Shown here piece after piece: positions 6,780 through 13,561 of a stretch of 21,748 bases of DNA. The stretch is from positions 1 to 21,748 of the forward strand of contig CAZHZT010000097.1 of the NCBI GenBank assembly GCA_964537285.1. Direction: 5' to 3'. Position 1 is the stretch's first letter; every line of letters begins with the position of its first letter. The stretch is from CAZHZT01 sp964537285 (GTDB lineage Bacteria > Bacteroidota > Bacteroidia > Chitinophagales > Saprospiraceae). A model generated the notes under the pieces. It worked only from the letters and a program-made list of their open reading frames with translations. It ran no database searches and was not told the DNA's origin. Both the position numbers and the translations under genes were made by a program.

Positions 6780-8162
6780 AGCTTTCTTAACTTTCCTTCT
6801 GGTTTTGAATAATTCTACAATTTGCTTTTCTGTAAGGAAATCCAGGTCTCTAAAAGTCGCGGAAACGAATTTTTTAATGTCCTGATAGTCTTTTCCACGT
6901 TTATCGGTATATTTTTTAAGAAGTTTTTTAACGTACTTCATGTTCAGGTCTTTCAATTGCTGATTGAACTGCTGGTTATTAAACACATTTACATAAATGG
7001 TGTAATACTTGGATATTTCGAACAGTTCGTGGTACTCTGTTACATCCAGATTTTCTAGTAAGCTTCTGAAGTAATTAAAAATGACGTTGCGCACACAAGT
7101 ATTAATATCTGATAAACCTTCGTGTTTATTGTAAAAGATACGGATAGCCTCAATGACTTCATCGTGTAAATAACCTTTGCTGTGAATTTCATCCATCAAT
7201 TTGTAGTATGCACTCAAGTCATCATCAATGCTTTTATCCAACCTGGCTGAGGCCCTGCGGTCGGCGGCAGCCCCTAGGTCCAGCTTTGATTCAAAAATAT
7301 CGAGCAGGAAGCTCAACCAGAGTTCCTGGAAGTTGTCCATGGAGTTTCGCGTATTTGCCAGGCACTTTTTTAAATGTTCATCTTGTTCTTCCTCCAAGTC
7401 AAAGAAACAAGTATACAATCCAAGGGCGTATACATATTCTTCTGTATTTTGGATAGCATCATTGTCCAGAAATTCAACAATACTTGGAACAATACTTTGA
7501 TTGTCAGCCTTGGATTTTATCCGAACTTTAAGGAAATGGTATAATTCGGAGAAATAGATTTTTAATTCCCCTTTTGTTTTGGGGAAATCAGCCGTATAAT
7601 AGTTATCCGTTTTGAACTGTTTTTGATATAAGAGGTATCCGATTCGTCTTTCTTTTAGCTCTCTGTATTTCTTGAGTTTTTGGCCCTGCAGAAAGTAACG
7701 GACCCGGCGGTTCGTCACCTCATTGATGAGGTTGGTAATCCAGATATCACTGCTGAGGGCAAAGCCGATTTGCACCGTTTGACCGATTCTTTTTTTCAGG
7801 TATTCAAAATTGGCAGAATGGCAAATTTGTAGAAGAATCTGCTTAAAATGTGATTGAGGTCTTTTGTATTTGTATTGCTCATTTACTTCACCTCTCAACA
7901 CAGAATACCCCAATAATTTGGGAAGAAAAATGCCTTCAAAGGCATCGTTCATTATCAATAGCTCCAGGTTAATTAGTTGTAAAGGGTTTTTATCAGCTAC
8001 TTCTTCGTACAAAATATTCAACTTGGGTTCGTACTGTTCTCTAAGTAGTTGATAATCTTCTTCCTCTTCGGAATCCATAAAAGTGGTATATTCATTTGAT
8101 TCAAGGAATTCCTGCAATATCTGCTCTAACTTTTCCGCATACTTCGGATCTAATGCTTGCAT
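6777..8162 (-). CDS. Uncharacterised 461-aa helical cytoplasmic protein
   Basis: I do not recognise this protein. It has no signal peptide, membrane segment or obvious catalytic motif. The sequence is strongly helical and charged, with an acidic N-terminal part (MDSEEEEDYQ near 29-38; EEEQDEHLKK in the middle) and a Lys/Arg-rich C-terminus ending KTRRKVKKA. Regular aromatic and leucine spacing suggests a helical-repeat scaffold of ARM/HEAT or TPR-like type, but no repeat unit is clear enough to name. It is transcribed alone, with the triple-hairpin repeat (8207-8380) upstream. Its stop codon lies in repeat copy B (6651-6779), so the last residues may have been set or altered by that repeat. 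Codon use and length say it is a real gene. It is probably lineage-specific. Confidence 0.75.
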   Translation of the reverse strand: MQALDPKYAEKLEQILQEFLESNEYTTFMDSEEEEDYQLLREQYEPKLNILYEEVADKNPLQLINLELLIMNDAFEGIFLPKLLGYSVLRGEVNEQYKYKRPQSHFKQILLQICHSANFEYLKKRIGQTVQIGFALSSDIWITNLINEVTNRRVRYFLQGQKLKKYRELKERRIGYLLYQKQFKTDNYYTADFPKTKGELKIYFSELYHFLKVRIKSKADNQSIVPSIVEFLDNDAIQNTEEYVYALGLYTCFFDLEEEQDEHLKKCLANTRNSMDNFQELWLSFLLDIFESKLDLGAAADRRASARLDKSIDDDLSAYYKLMDEIHSKGYLHDEVIEAIRIFYNKHEGLSDINTCVRNVIFNYFRSLLENLDVTEYHELFEISKYYTIYVNVFNNQQFNQQLKDLNMKYVKKLLKKYTDKRGKDYQDIKKFVSATFRDLDFLTEKQIVELFKTRRKVKKA

Positions 8163-8206
8163 ATGAATTATTTTATATGTTTATTTTATTTGTTGAGTTG
8201 TTTAAT

Positions 8207-8380
8207 ACAGTAATTCTCGTTTTGGAAATCCAAAACCAAATTTACGCCGCTTCGCGGCGAGATTTTCTTTTGAGGGATGCCGAAAGGGCTAGTTCCTGAA
8301 GCACTAGTTTGCGAAGCAAAATTGCCCTTTCGGTATCCCTCTCAAAGGAATTTTGCGCCGTAGGCGCGTTCATTTTTGGG
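8207..8380 (+). repeat. Triple-hairpin repeat, copy A
   Basis: In order it has an outer end ACAGTAATTCTCG (8207-8219), a hairpin CGCCGC-TTC-GCGGCG (about 8245-8259), a long central hairpin with arms GAGGGATGCCGAAAGGGC (8272-8289) and its near-complement (8324-8341), and a third hairpin GCGCC-GTA-GGCGC (about 8355-8367). The loop of the central hairpin is enlarged and rearranged relative to copy B at 11745. The second outer end is missing. It occupies the space upstream of the 461-aa gene, in a 403-bp gap that has no gene. It is the inverse complement of copy B. Confidence 0.8.
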
Positions 8381-8476
8381 TTGCATCAACAGAAAGTACT
8401 GCCGCCTGGTGTGATAAATTCGATTATCGGTTTTCAGGCCGGGCACCACTTTTTTTCTGTAAAACGGCATAAATAA

Positions 8477-8521
8477 CCAGAAACCTGGCAAAGCACACTT
8501 AAGGCTTTGCCAGGTTTCTGG
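8477..8521 (-). terminator. Perfect 18-bp hairpin downstream of the YheT-like gene
   Basis: CCAGAAACCTGGCAAAGC at 8477-8494 pairs without mismatch with 8504-8521 around a 9-nt loop. It lies 45 bp past the stop of the minus-strand hydrolase gene, the right place for a terminator. No strong U-run follows on the minus strand, so it could instead stabilise the 3' end of the transcript. Confidence 0.6.
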
Positions 8522-8565
8522 CTGAATCTGCATACAAAAGTACATTTACTCTCAACGAATTGCAA

Positions 8566-9546
8566 TTATTCGGAGCTAATTTTTAGATGTTCTTCTAAAA
8601 AAGAAAGACAACGGGCTTCTCGCCAGCTAAATGATTGCTTTTTTGGCCATGAAAAACCGACATGTCCTCCTCTTTTTGGACTCTCCAGATAAAAAAATGG
8701 ATGTTTTTCTGCTTTTTCATACGGAAAGCTGGCTTCCATAAGAATGGGGTCGTTTTGGGCGTTGACCAGAAGGGATGGAACTTTAATGCCTGACAGGAAG
8801 TTATTGGCGGAGCCATGATAATACAATTCTTCAGCACTTGAAAAACCATTTATCGGAGCGGAAAAGTATTCGTCAAAATCTTCCCATTTTTTTATCAAAG
8901 CCCATTTTTCCATATCAAAATGATCCGGAAACTGAGCTGCTTTGGCCTGCATCTTTTTAAATAAAGCTTTTTTGAATTTATTTCTATATAAAAAATTAGC
9001 CTTTTTGTTTAAAGCAGCGGCACTGCTGCCCAAATCGCAGGGAACGGAAAAAGAAACAGAAGCTTTGACCGTTTCAGGGATGTCTTTATGGACGCCCAGA
9101 TACTTTAAATTGATACTTCCCCCCATACTAAAGCCAATGAGTACGATTTGTTCGTATTGCATCTTTTGATGAGCGTGTCGGATTACCTCCCTGATGTCTT
9201 CGGTATCTCCATGATAATATATCTTTGGTGTTCTATTTATTTCTTCGCTGCAGGAACGGCAATTCCATGCCAATACATCCCAACCTTTTTCCATGAAAAA
9301 CTGAGCAGTGGAGAGGATGTATGACCTTTGGCTATTACCTTCTAAACCATGCGATAAAATGACCAGTTTAGATTGGTGCTTCAATACCCAATCCAGATCA
9401 AGGAAATCCCCGTCAGAAAGCTGCAAACGCTCTCTCTGATAAGGAACCGGGTAATGCAGAGCCGTTTTTGCCGGATAGATGGTTTCTAAATGACCATTAA
9501 AAAGATAGAATGGCGGACCTGGGTAAGCGGACGCAATATTGGGCAT
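8566..9546 (-). CDS. Alpha/beta hydrolase, YheT/ABHD1-3-like
   Basis: A 326-aa hydrolase with the YheT (UPF0017) layout. It has FNGHLETIYPA near the N-terminus, the oxyanion/strand motif LSHGLEGNSQRSY, the nucleophile elbow GFSMGGS (Ser140), the acid Asp266 in NAQNDPIL and the histidine His295 in RGGHVGFSWP. Members are putative carboxylesterases with unknown bacterial substrates. I chose ATG 9546 over the TTG at 9561, because MPNIASAYPGPPFYLFNGHLETIYP is the normal family N-terminus and the five extra residues add nothing. The gene is divergent from the lipoprotein gene at 9637, with 90 bp between them that must hold both promoters. A perfect hairpin follows the stop (8477-8521). Family call is firm; function is general. 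Confidence 0.9.
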   Translation of the reverse strand: MPNIASAYPGPPFYLFNGHLETIYPAKTALHYPVPYQRERLQLSDGDFLDLDWVLKHQSKLVILSHGLEGNSQRSYILSTAQFFMEKGWDVLAWNCRSCSEEINRTPKIYYHGDTEDIREVIRHAHQKMQYEQIVLIGFSMGGSINLKYLGVHKDIPETVKASVSFSVPCDLGSSAAALNKKANFLYRNKFKKALFKKMQAKAAQFPDHFDMEKWALIKKWEDFDEYFSAPINGFSSAEELYYHGSANNFLSGIKVPSLLVNAQNDPILMEASFPYEKAEKHPFFYLESPKRGGHVGFSWPKKQSFSWREARCLSFLEEHLKISSE

Positions 9547-9636
9547 AAATGTTTTGGGCAATAATAAGTAATCAATAACATCTCTTTCACCTTTTTTAAC
9601 GCTTTTTATTCGCTTTTTTATAAAAAATAGCGACCT

Positions 9637-10818
9637 ATGAAAAATCCCATTTTATTTTTCCTCCTCATTTTTTTCCTTCCATCCTGTGCTTCACTACAGA
9701 AATATAATGAAGCCGGTAATTACGACTTGGTCATTGAAAAAAGTGTGCGTCGGTTAATCGGAAAACGGAAAAAGTCCCCGGAAGCTGTTAAAGCACTTGA
9801 AGAGGCTTTTTTACAAGCTAATCAGCGAGACTTAATAATGATCGATCAACTTAAATTAGAGGGGCAACCCCATTTGTGGGAGCGTATTAACAATTTGTAC
9901 AAAAATATTCAACATCGCCATAAGCTAGTGAAACCCTTGCTGCCTCTATGGGATAAAGAAGGCTATCAGGCCCACTTCACTTTTGTGGATGTTAATGATT
10001 TTGAACGAGAATCCAGGCAGAAAGCAGCAGAATATCTATATGTCAAAGGAAAGCAGCTTTTGAATGAAGGCCGAAATGGGAACAAAATGGCTGCCCGGAA
10101 AGCCTATAATGAATTTACAAAAATTGAAAACTACTTTCAGGACTACAAGTCTCAGTTTTCTTTAAAGGAAGAAGCTCGCCGCCTTGGCATCACTTATGTA
10201 AAAGTGACTATCAGCGAATCATTACCAGCCCGGTTTGATTATTTATTTGAAAATGTTGGATCTAGATTGCGCGTACAAAAACTCAATTCAACCTGGACGC
10301 ATTTCTATACTACTGCTCACAATAACATCTCTTTTGATTATACTTTCAATCTACATTTTGATCACTTCATTCCTGGCCGCGAACTCGTACGCGAGCGTGA
10401 GTTTATTGAAAAACGCGAAATAGAAGACGGTTTTGAATATGTTCTTGATGAAAATGGCAATGTCCTTAAAGATACTTGCGGAAACGATATCAAAGTTCCA
10501 AAATATATATGGGTTAAAGCCATAGTGCTGGAAATTGAACAAAGCAAAGCTTTGGAATTATTTGCGACCGTTGAGTGTAGAAATACTCAAACGGGGGCTA
10601 CAATAATTGATTCCAGGCCTATTAATTCAATCATTCGCTTTCAAAATCATGCCGTTACATTTGACGGTGATGAGCGGGCATTGTCTGAGGAAACCAAATG
10701 TCGTATTGGAGGAAGTCCGGTTCGGTTCCCCTGGGATGAAGAGATGCTGGAAGAAGCTGTTGATGAAATCAGTGACTCTTATTTTCATGTTATGAAGCAA
10801 TGGAGAAGATCAAGATAA
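9637..10818 (+). CDS. Uncharacterised lipoprotein, 393 aa
   Basis: The N-terminus MKNPILFFLLIFFLPSCASLQ is a lipoprotein signal with lipobox LPSC and lipidated Cys17, so the mature protein is 377 aa and anchored in the envelope. The first 130 or so mature residues are helical, with TPR-like patterning (YNEAGNYDLVIEKSVRRL, AVKALEEAFLQANQRD, RKAAEYLYVKGKQLLNEGR). The second half, from about residue 185, is beta-rich, with repeated VKAIVLEIEQSKALELFATVECRNTQTG-like strands. Two lone cysteines occur in ENGNVLKDTCGND and VECRN. I know no function. Similar lipoproteins occur in Saprospiria-like genomes, to my recollection. It has its own leader and a good terminator at 10843-10887, so it is a single-gene unit. 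Confidence 0.8.
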   Translation: MKNPILFFLLIFFLPSCASLQKYNEAGNYDLVIEKSVRRLIGKRKKSPEAVKALEEAFLQANQRDLIMIDQLKLEGQPHLWERINNLYKNIQHRHKLVKPLLPLWDKEGYQAHFTFVDVNDFERESRQKAAEYLYVKGKQLLNEGRNGNKMAARKAYNEFTKIENYFQDYKSQFSLKEEARRLGITYVKVTISESLPARFDYLFENVGSRLRVQKLNSTWTHFYTTAHNNISFDYTFNLHFDHFIPGRELVREREFIEKREIEDGFEYVLDENGNVLKDTCGNDIKVPKYIWVKAIVLEIEQSKALELFATVECRNTQTGATIIDSRPINSIIRFQNHAVTFDGDERALSEETKCRIGGSPVRFPWDEEMLEEAVDEISDSYFHVMKQWRRSR

Positions 10819-10842
10819 CGATTTTTTGGCGGTTACATAAAA

Positions 10843-10887
10843 AAAAAGCCGGGTCAGCGCAATTTTATGGAGCGCGGCCCGGTTTTT
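10843..10887 (+). terminator. Rho-independent terminator after the lipoprotein gene
   Basis: GCCGGGTCAGCGC (10848-10860) pairs with GCGCGGCCCGG (10872-10882) around an 11-nt loop, with small internal mismatches. An A-run precedes it and TTTTTGTTTT follows. GC-rich stem plus U-run on the plus strand is the classic intrinsic form, and the A-run makes it able to work in both directions. An ATG at 10867 within the stem opens the next gene's frame but should not be used as a start. Confidence 0.85.
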
Positions 10888-10929
10888 GTTTTGGTTTGCT
10901 TAAATTGCCGAAAAAAGGAAAACATACTC

Positions 10930-11679
10930 ATGAGAATTATACAAATCACTGACCTCCACATTGGCTTGGAAAATGAGGATACGCACGGCGTAGATGTCCG
11001 TGAAAATTTCATTCAAATTTTTGAAGCAGCTCATTCATATAAGCCTGATTTTTTGGTTTTTACAGGAGATGTTTGTTACAGTAACGGACAAAGGGATATT
11101 TATGAATGGTTTCATTGCAAAATCAAAGATGCAGCGTCTAATATTCCGACTTTCTTCCTGTCAGGCAATCATGATGATACTAAAATGCTGGCTGAGGTAT
11201 TGGGCTTGGAGAATATGCTACACGATAACGAGCTTTACTTTTTTCAGCATTTAGGTGAAAAACCTTGTCTTTTTCTTGATTCTTCCAAAGGAGTTATATC
11301 CGATAATCAATTGAGTTGGATTAAAGAAAAGTTAAAACAAATAGACAGAGAGTTGTTCATTTTCGTTCATCACCCTTTCATTCCAATGAATGTTCCTTAT
11401 ATGGACGGTAAGCATTCGTTAAAAAATAGTGATGATGTAATTAAAATCTTATCAGGCTTTCCTCATAAGATATTTGCTTTTTCGGGGCACTATCATGTAG
11501 ATAAATTAGTCGAATTTGAAAACTTATCTATGTACGTAACTCCTTCTTGCTTTTTCCAAATCCACCCTTTTGAAATACCCTTTACTATTGATCACTACAA
11601 AATAGGCTTCCGCGTTATCGATATAGAGGATGATCGATTGTTAACTACTGTTCGTTACCTGGATGGTAATCGATTATGA
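10930..11679 (+). CDS. Calcineurin-like metallophosphoesterase, CpdA-type
   Basis: A 249-aa two-metal phosphoesterase. All family motifs are present: DLHIG (Asp8, His10), GDVCY (Asp47), GNHDD (Asn80, His81), VHHPF (His147, His148) and GHYH (His187, His189). The set and the spacing fit the class III cyclic nucleotide phosphodiesterase group (CpdA/Rv0805-like), which often hydrolyses cAMP or other phosphodiesters, but the substrate cannot be read from motifs. I start it at ATG 10930, with AAAGGAAAA about 10 bp upstream, because an upstream frame-open ATG at 10867 lies inside the terminator stem of the previous gene. The stop codon is the first three bases of an 8-bp duplicated target site (11677-11684) of a deleted mobile element, so the element inserted exactly at the end of the gene without altering it. 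Confidence 0.92.
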   Translation: MRIIQITDLHIGLENEDTHGVDVRENFIQIFEAAHSYKPDFLVFTGDVCYSNGQRDIYEWFHCKIKDAASNIPTFFLSGNHDDTKMLAEVLGLENMLHDNELYFFQHLGEKPCLFLDSSKGVISDNQLSWIKEKLKQIDRELFIFVHHPFIPMNVPYMDGKHSLKNSDDVIKILSGFPHKIFAFSGHYHVDKLVEFENLSMYVTPSCFFQIHPFEIPFTIDHYKIGFRVIDIEDDRLLTTVRYLDGNRL

Positions 11680-11684
11680 ATAAT

Positions 11685-11710
11685 AGTTCCACACAATTTG
11701 TCAAAGAACG
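11685..11710 (+). mobile_element. Internally deleted copy of the MITE-like element (26 bp, TSD TGAATAAT)
   Basis: AGTTCCACACAATTTG plus TCAAAGAACG is the right end of the element, starting from an internal AGTTC. It is flanked by the perfect 8-bp direct repeat TGAATAAT at 11677-11684 and 11711-11718. Full copies start with AGTTC and have a second AGTTC 85 bp later (167-171 in copy 1). Loss of one AGTTC and everything between gives exactly 26 bp. So this is a full insertion that later lost its middle by recombination or slippage between 5-bp direct repeats. Confidence 0.85.
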
Positions 11711-11744
11711 TGAATAATTAAATAATCCACTAACAGATAGTAAT

Positions 11745-11921
11745 TACAGCGATTCTCGCTTTGAAAAATAAACGCGCCTACGGCGCGAAATTCCTTTTTG
11801 AGGGAGACCGAAAGGGCTATTTTGCGAAGCAAAATAGCCCTTTCGGTCTCCCTCAAAAAGGAAATATCGCCACGAAGCGGCGTAAATTTGGTTTTGGATT
11901 TTGAAACCGAGAATTGCTGTA
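11745..11921 (-). repeat. Triple-hairpin repeat, copy B, complete with both outer ends
   Basis: The outer ends are inverted: ACAGCGATTCTCG (11746-11758) and CGAGAATTGCTGT (11908-11920). Inside are a hairpin CGCGCC-TAC-GGCGCG (about 11773-11787), a central hairpin with 35-bp perfect arms (11791-11825 and 11829-11863) around a GAA triloop, and a weaker hairpin CGCC...GGCG (about 11869-11883). It is in opposite orientation to copy A at 8207. It fills most of the gap between the phosphoesterase gene and the 3' end of dcd, which it could terminate. An open frame across it is a by-product. No flanking duplication is seen. Confidence 0.85.
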
Positions 11922-11942
11922 GAAATAAACTAAATGACCAGA

Positions 11943-12479
11943 TCAAAACTTATTTTTCCACATCATTGATTCAACTGGGCGGTCTGTACGTTGAATATAC
12001 TTAGCTGAGGGTTTTTTATTATAATAGTTTTCGATGTTTCCATCAATTTGGAAGTAGATTAGCTGCCCAATGGGCATACTCGCATAGACTTTTACAGGTT
12101 GAACGCAGGAAATCTCTAAAGTCCAGGTGTTACAAAAGCCTACATCACCTTTTCCGGCGGTCGCATGAATATCGATACCAAGCCGGCCAACGCTGGATTT
12201 TCCTTCAAGAAAAGGAACAAATGCATGCGTTTCTGTGTATTCCTCGGTAACACCTAGGTAAAGAGTACCCGGGTGAAGAATAATTCCATCCGGGCCTATT
12301 TCCAGTTCTTTTATTTTATTATGCTGGCGAGCATCTAAGATATGATTTTCATAGATGGCGAGGTGCTTTCCGAGGTGTACATCATAGGAATTGGTGCCGA
12401 GAGCGGTTCTTCGAAAAGGTTCTATAACAATTTCTCCTTTTTCAATAGCCTCCAGAATCTTTTTATCCGTTAAGATCAT
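11943..12479 (-). CDS. dcd: dCTP deaminase
   Basis: A 178-aa enzyme that deaminates dCTP to dUTP, feeding dTMP synthesis. The family core EGKSSVGRLGIDIHATAGKGDVGFCNTWTLEI spans about 92-123, with catalytic Glu122 in TLEI. The nucleotide-binding MPIGQLIYF and C-terminal YIQRTDRPVESMMWKN are also typical. Length is normal. The core has the HATAGKGDVGF form common in Bacteroidota. I see no reason to call the bifunctional DCD-DUT form, but motifs alone do not exclude it. ATG 12479 is the clear start. Mobile element copy 3, with its TSD, begins 6 bp upstream of that ATG, so any native promoter or leader has been displaced. Without the insertion, dcd would lie only 19 bp after the WD40 gene on the same strand. 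Confidence 0.96.
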   Translation of the reverse strand: MILTDKKILEAIEKGEIVIEPFRRTALGTNSYDVHLGKHLAIYENHILDARQHNKIKELEIGPDGIILHPGTLYLGVTEEYTETHAFVPFLEGKSSVGRLGIDIHATAGKGDVGFCNTWTLEISCVQPVKVYASMPIGQLIYFQIDGNIENYYNKKPSAKYIQRTDRPVESMMWKNKF

Positions 12480-12493
12480 TGTTGAATATTTTT

Positions 12494-12604
12494 AGTTCTT
12501 TGACATAAATTGTGGAAAATGGAACTTCAAAATGATAACCCTTGAATGCCCTTGTGGTTGAAAGGGTTATCATTTCGAAGTTCCACACAATTTGTCAAAG
12601 AAGG
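12494..12604 (+). mobile_element. MITE-like palindromic element, copy 3 (111 bp, TSD ATATTTTT, loop inverted)
   Basis: The left end, with its extra TA and GAAAAT asymmetry, lies at 12495 onward, and the right end GTCAAAGAA at 12594-12602. The perfect 8-bp duplication ATATTTTT flanks it at 12486-12493 and 12605-12612. The loop between the inner arms reads CCCTTGAATGCCC... followed by GTGGTTGAAAGGG. This is the reverse complement of the loop in copies 1, 2, 4 and 5 when all are placed by their ends. The element fills the whole gap between the WD40 stop (12618) and dcd start (12479). Confidence 0.92.
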
Positions 12605-12617
12605 ATATTTTTTTGCC

Positions 12618-13547
12618 CTAAGGCATTTCACTTTCGATAGACCAAACGCATATCGTTCGGTCATCGCTGGCTGATAGCAAATAGTTGTTATAGCTCAGCC
12701 ATAATAAACGATTAATAGAATTCTGGTGCCCTTCAAACTTTTGGTTATCAATCACTTTCAATAACCTAAACTCATTAGCATCCCAGATCTTGATCGTTTT
12801 GTCTCTGCTCGAAGTTGCAAATATATGACCTTCCGGATGAAAAGCAATATCATTTATGGTAAACCAGTGGGCGGGAATTTCTTTAATCACTTCCAGTCGG
12901 TTGTTCCAGGTCCATATTTTAAGTACGGCATCCCTTCCACCGCTTAAGAGGTATCGGTTATCCGGGCTGAATTGTAGTGCAAATACCGAGTTTTCGTGGG
13001 CATCAGGCAGATGATCCACAACGGACATACTTTCGGGGTCAAAAACAAAAATGCTATGATCGCTTGCTCCAATGAATAATAATTTGGCCTCTTTGTTCCA
13101 GGCTACCGAGCGCAAACTTTGGGATGAAAGCTGAGCGCTTTCCTTGGCTTTTCCTTCCATATCCCATTTAGTGATAATTCCGGAACCTCCCAAAGTAAAC
13201 ACATTGGAACCCAGTTCGAATATTTTAAAAACGCCCTTTTTATGGTGTAAAATATTTTTGGTAGCCTCCGGTTGATCCTTTGAAATCCAGTGGACCCCTC
13301 CATTCATATTTCCTGCTACCATTAAATTTTTCTCGGGAAGGAAAGACAGCGAAAAGATGTTGGTTTCTATACGGGCAATAAGCTTACCCATATCTGGTTG
13401 AGTAAGATCCCATTCAACGACCCAGCCTTCTCCTGAACCTGAATAAATGATATGAGGGGATGGGCCCTCCGTTAAGGCGTAAACGGCTGCATTATGTCCC
13501 GTAAGTCGGGCAATTTTTTGAACGGAAATATTTTGATGTAAAGGCAA
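12618..13547 (-). CDS. WD40 repeat protein, single seven-bladed propeller
   Basis: A 309-aa protein made almost entirely of WD40 repeats. Seven blade ends are visible at about residues 44-48 (VEWDL), 85 (VHWIS), 128 (TKWDM), 170 (FVFDP), 215 (KIWTW), 258 (KIWDA) and 302 (CVWSI), with GH or similar motifs in between (LTGHNAAVYAL, AHENSVFALQFSPD, AHWFTINDIAFHPE, GHQNSINRLLW). Seven blades make one closed propeller, a protein-binding scaffold; no enzymatic domain is attached. There is no signal peptide, so it is probably cytoplasmic. The start is TTG at 13547, as no ATG fits nearby. It lies 14 bp after the Rpn-type nuclease gene, in one transcript. Its partner is unknown. Confidence 0.9.
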   Translation of the reverse strand: MPLHQNISVQKIARLTGHNAAVYALTEGPSPHIIYSGSGEGWVVEWDLTQPDMGKLIARIETNIFSLSFLPEKNLMVAGNMNGGVHWISKDQPEATKNILHHKKGVFKIFELGSNVFTLGGSGIITKWDMEGKAKESAQLSSQSLRSVAWNKEAKLLFIGASDHSIFVFDPESMSVVDHLPDAHENSVFALQFSPDNRYLLSGGRDAVLKIWTWNNRLEVIKEIPAHWFTINDIAFHPEGHIFATSSRDKTIKIWDANEFRLLKVIDNQKFEGHQNSINRLLWLSYNNYLLSASDDRTICVWSIESEMP

Positions 13548-13561
13548 AAGATAAAATTAAG

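Noticed and set aside
8342..8545. Minus-strand open frame, 67 aa
   Set aside because: It crosses the triple-hairpin repeat and the perfect hairpin at 8477-8521; nothing indicates coding.
10867..10929. Longer start of the metallophosphoesterase (21 extra residues)
   Set aside because: The ATG at 10867 is in the stem of the preceding terminator; the metal-binding domain starts naturally at ATG 10930.
11701..12004. Open frames on both strands
   Set aside because: Both read through the palindromic repeat at 11745-11921, which explains their near-identical peptide stretches on opposite strands.
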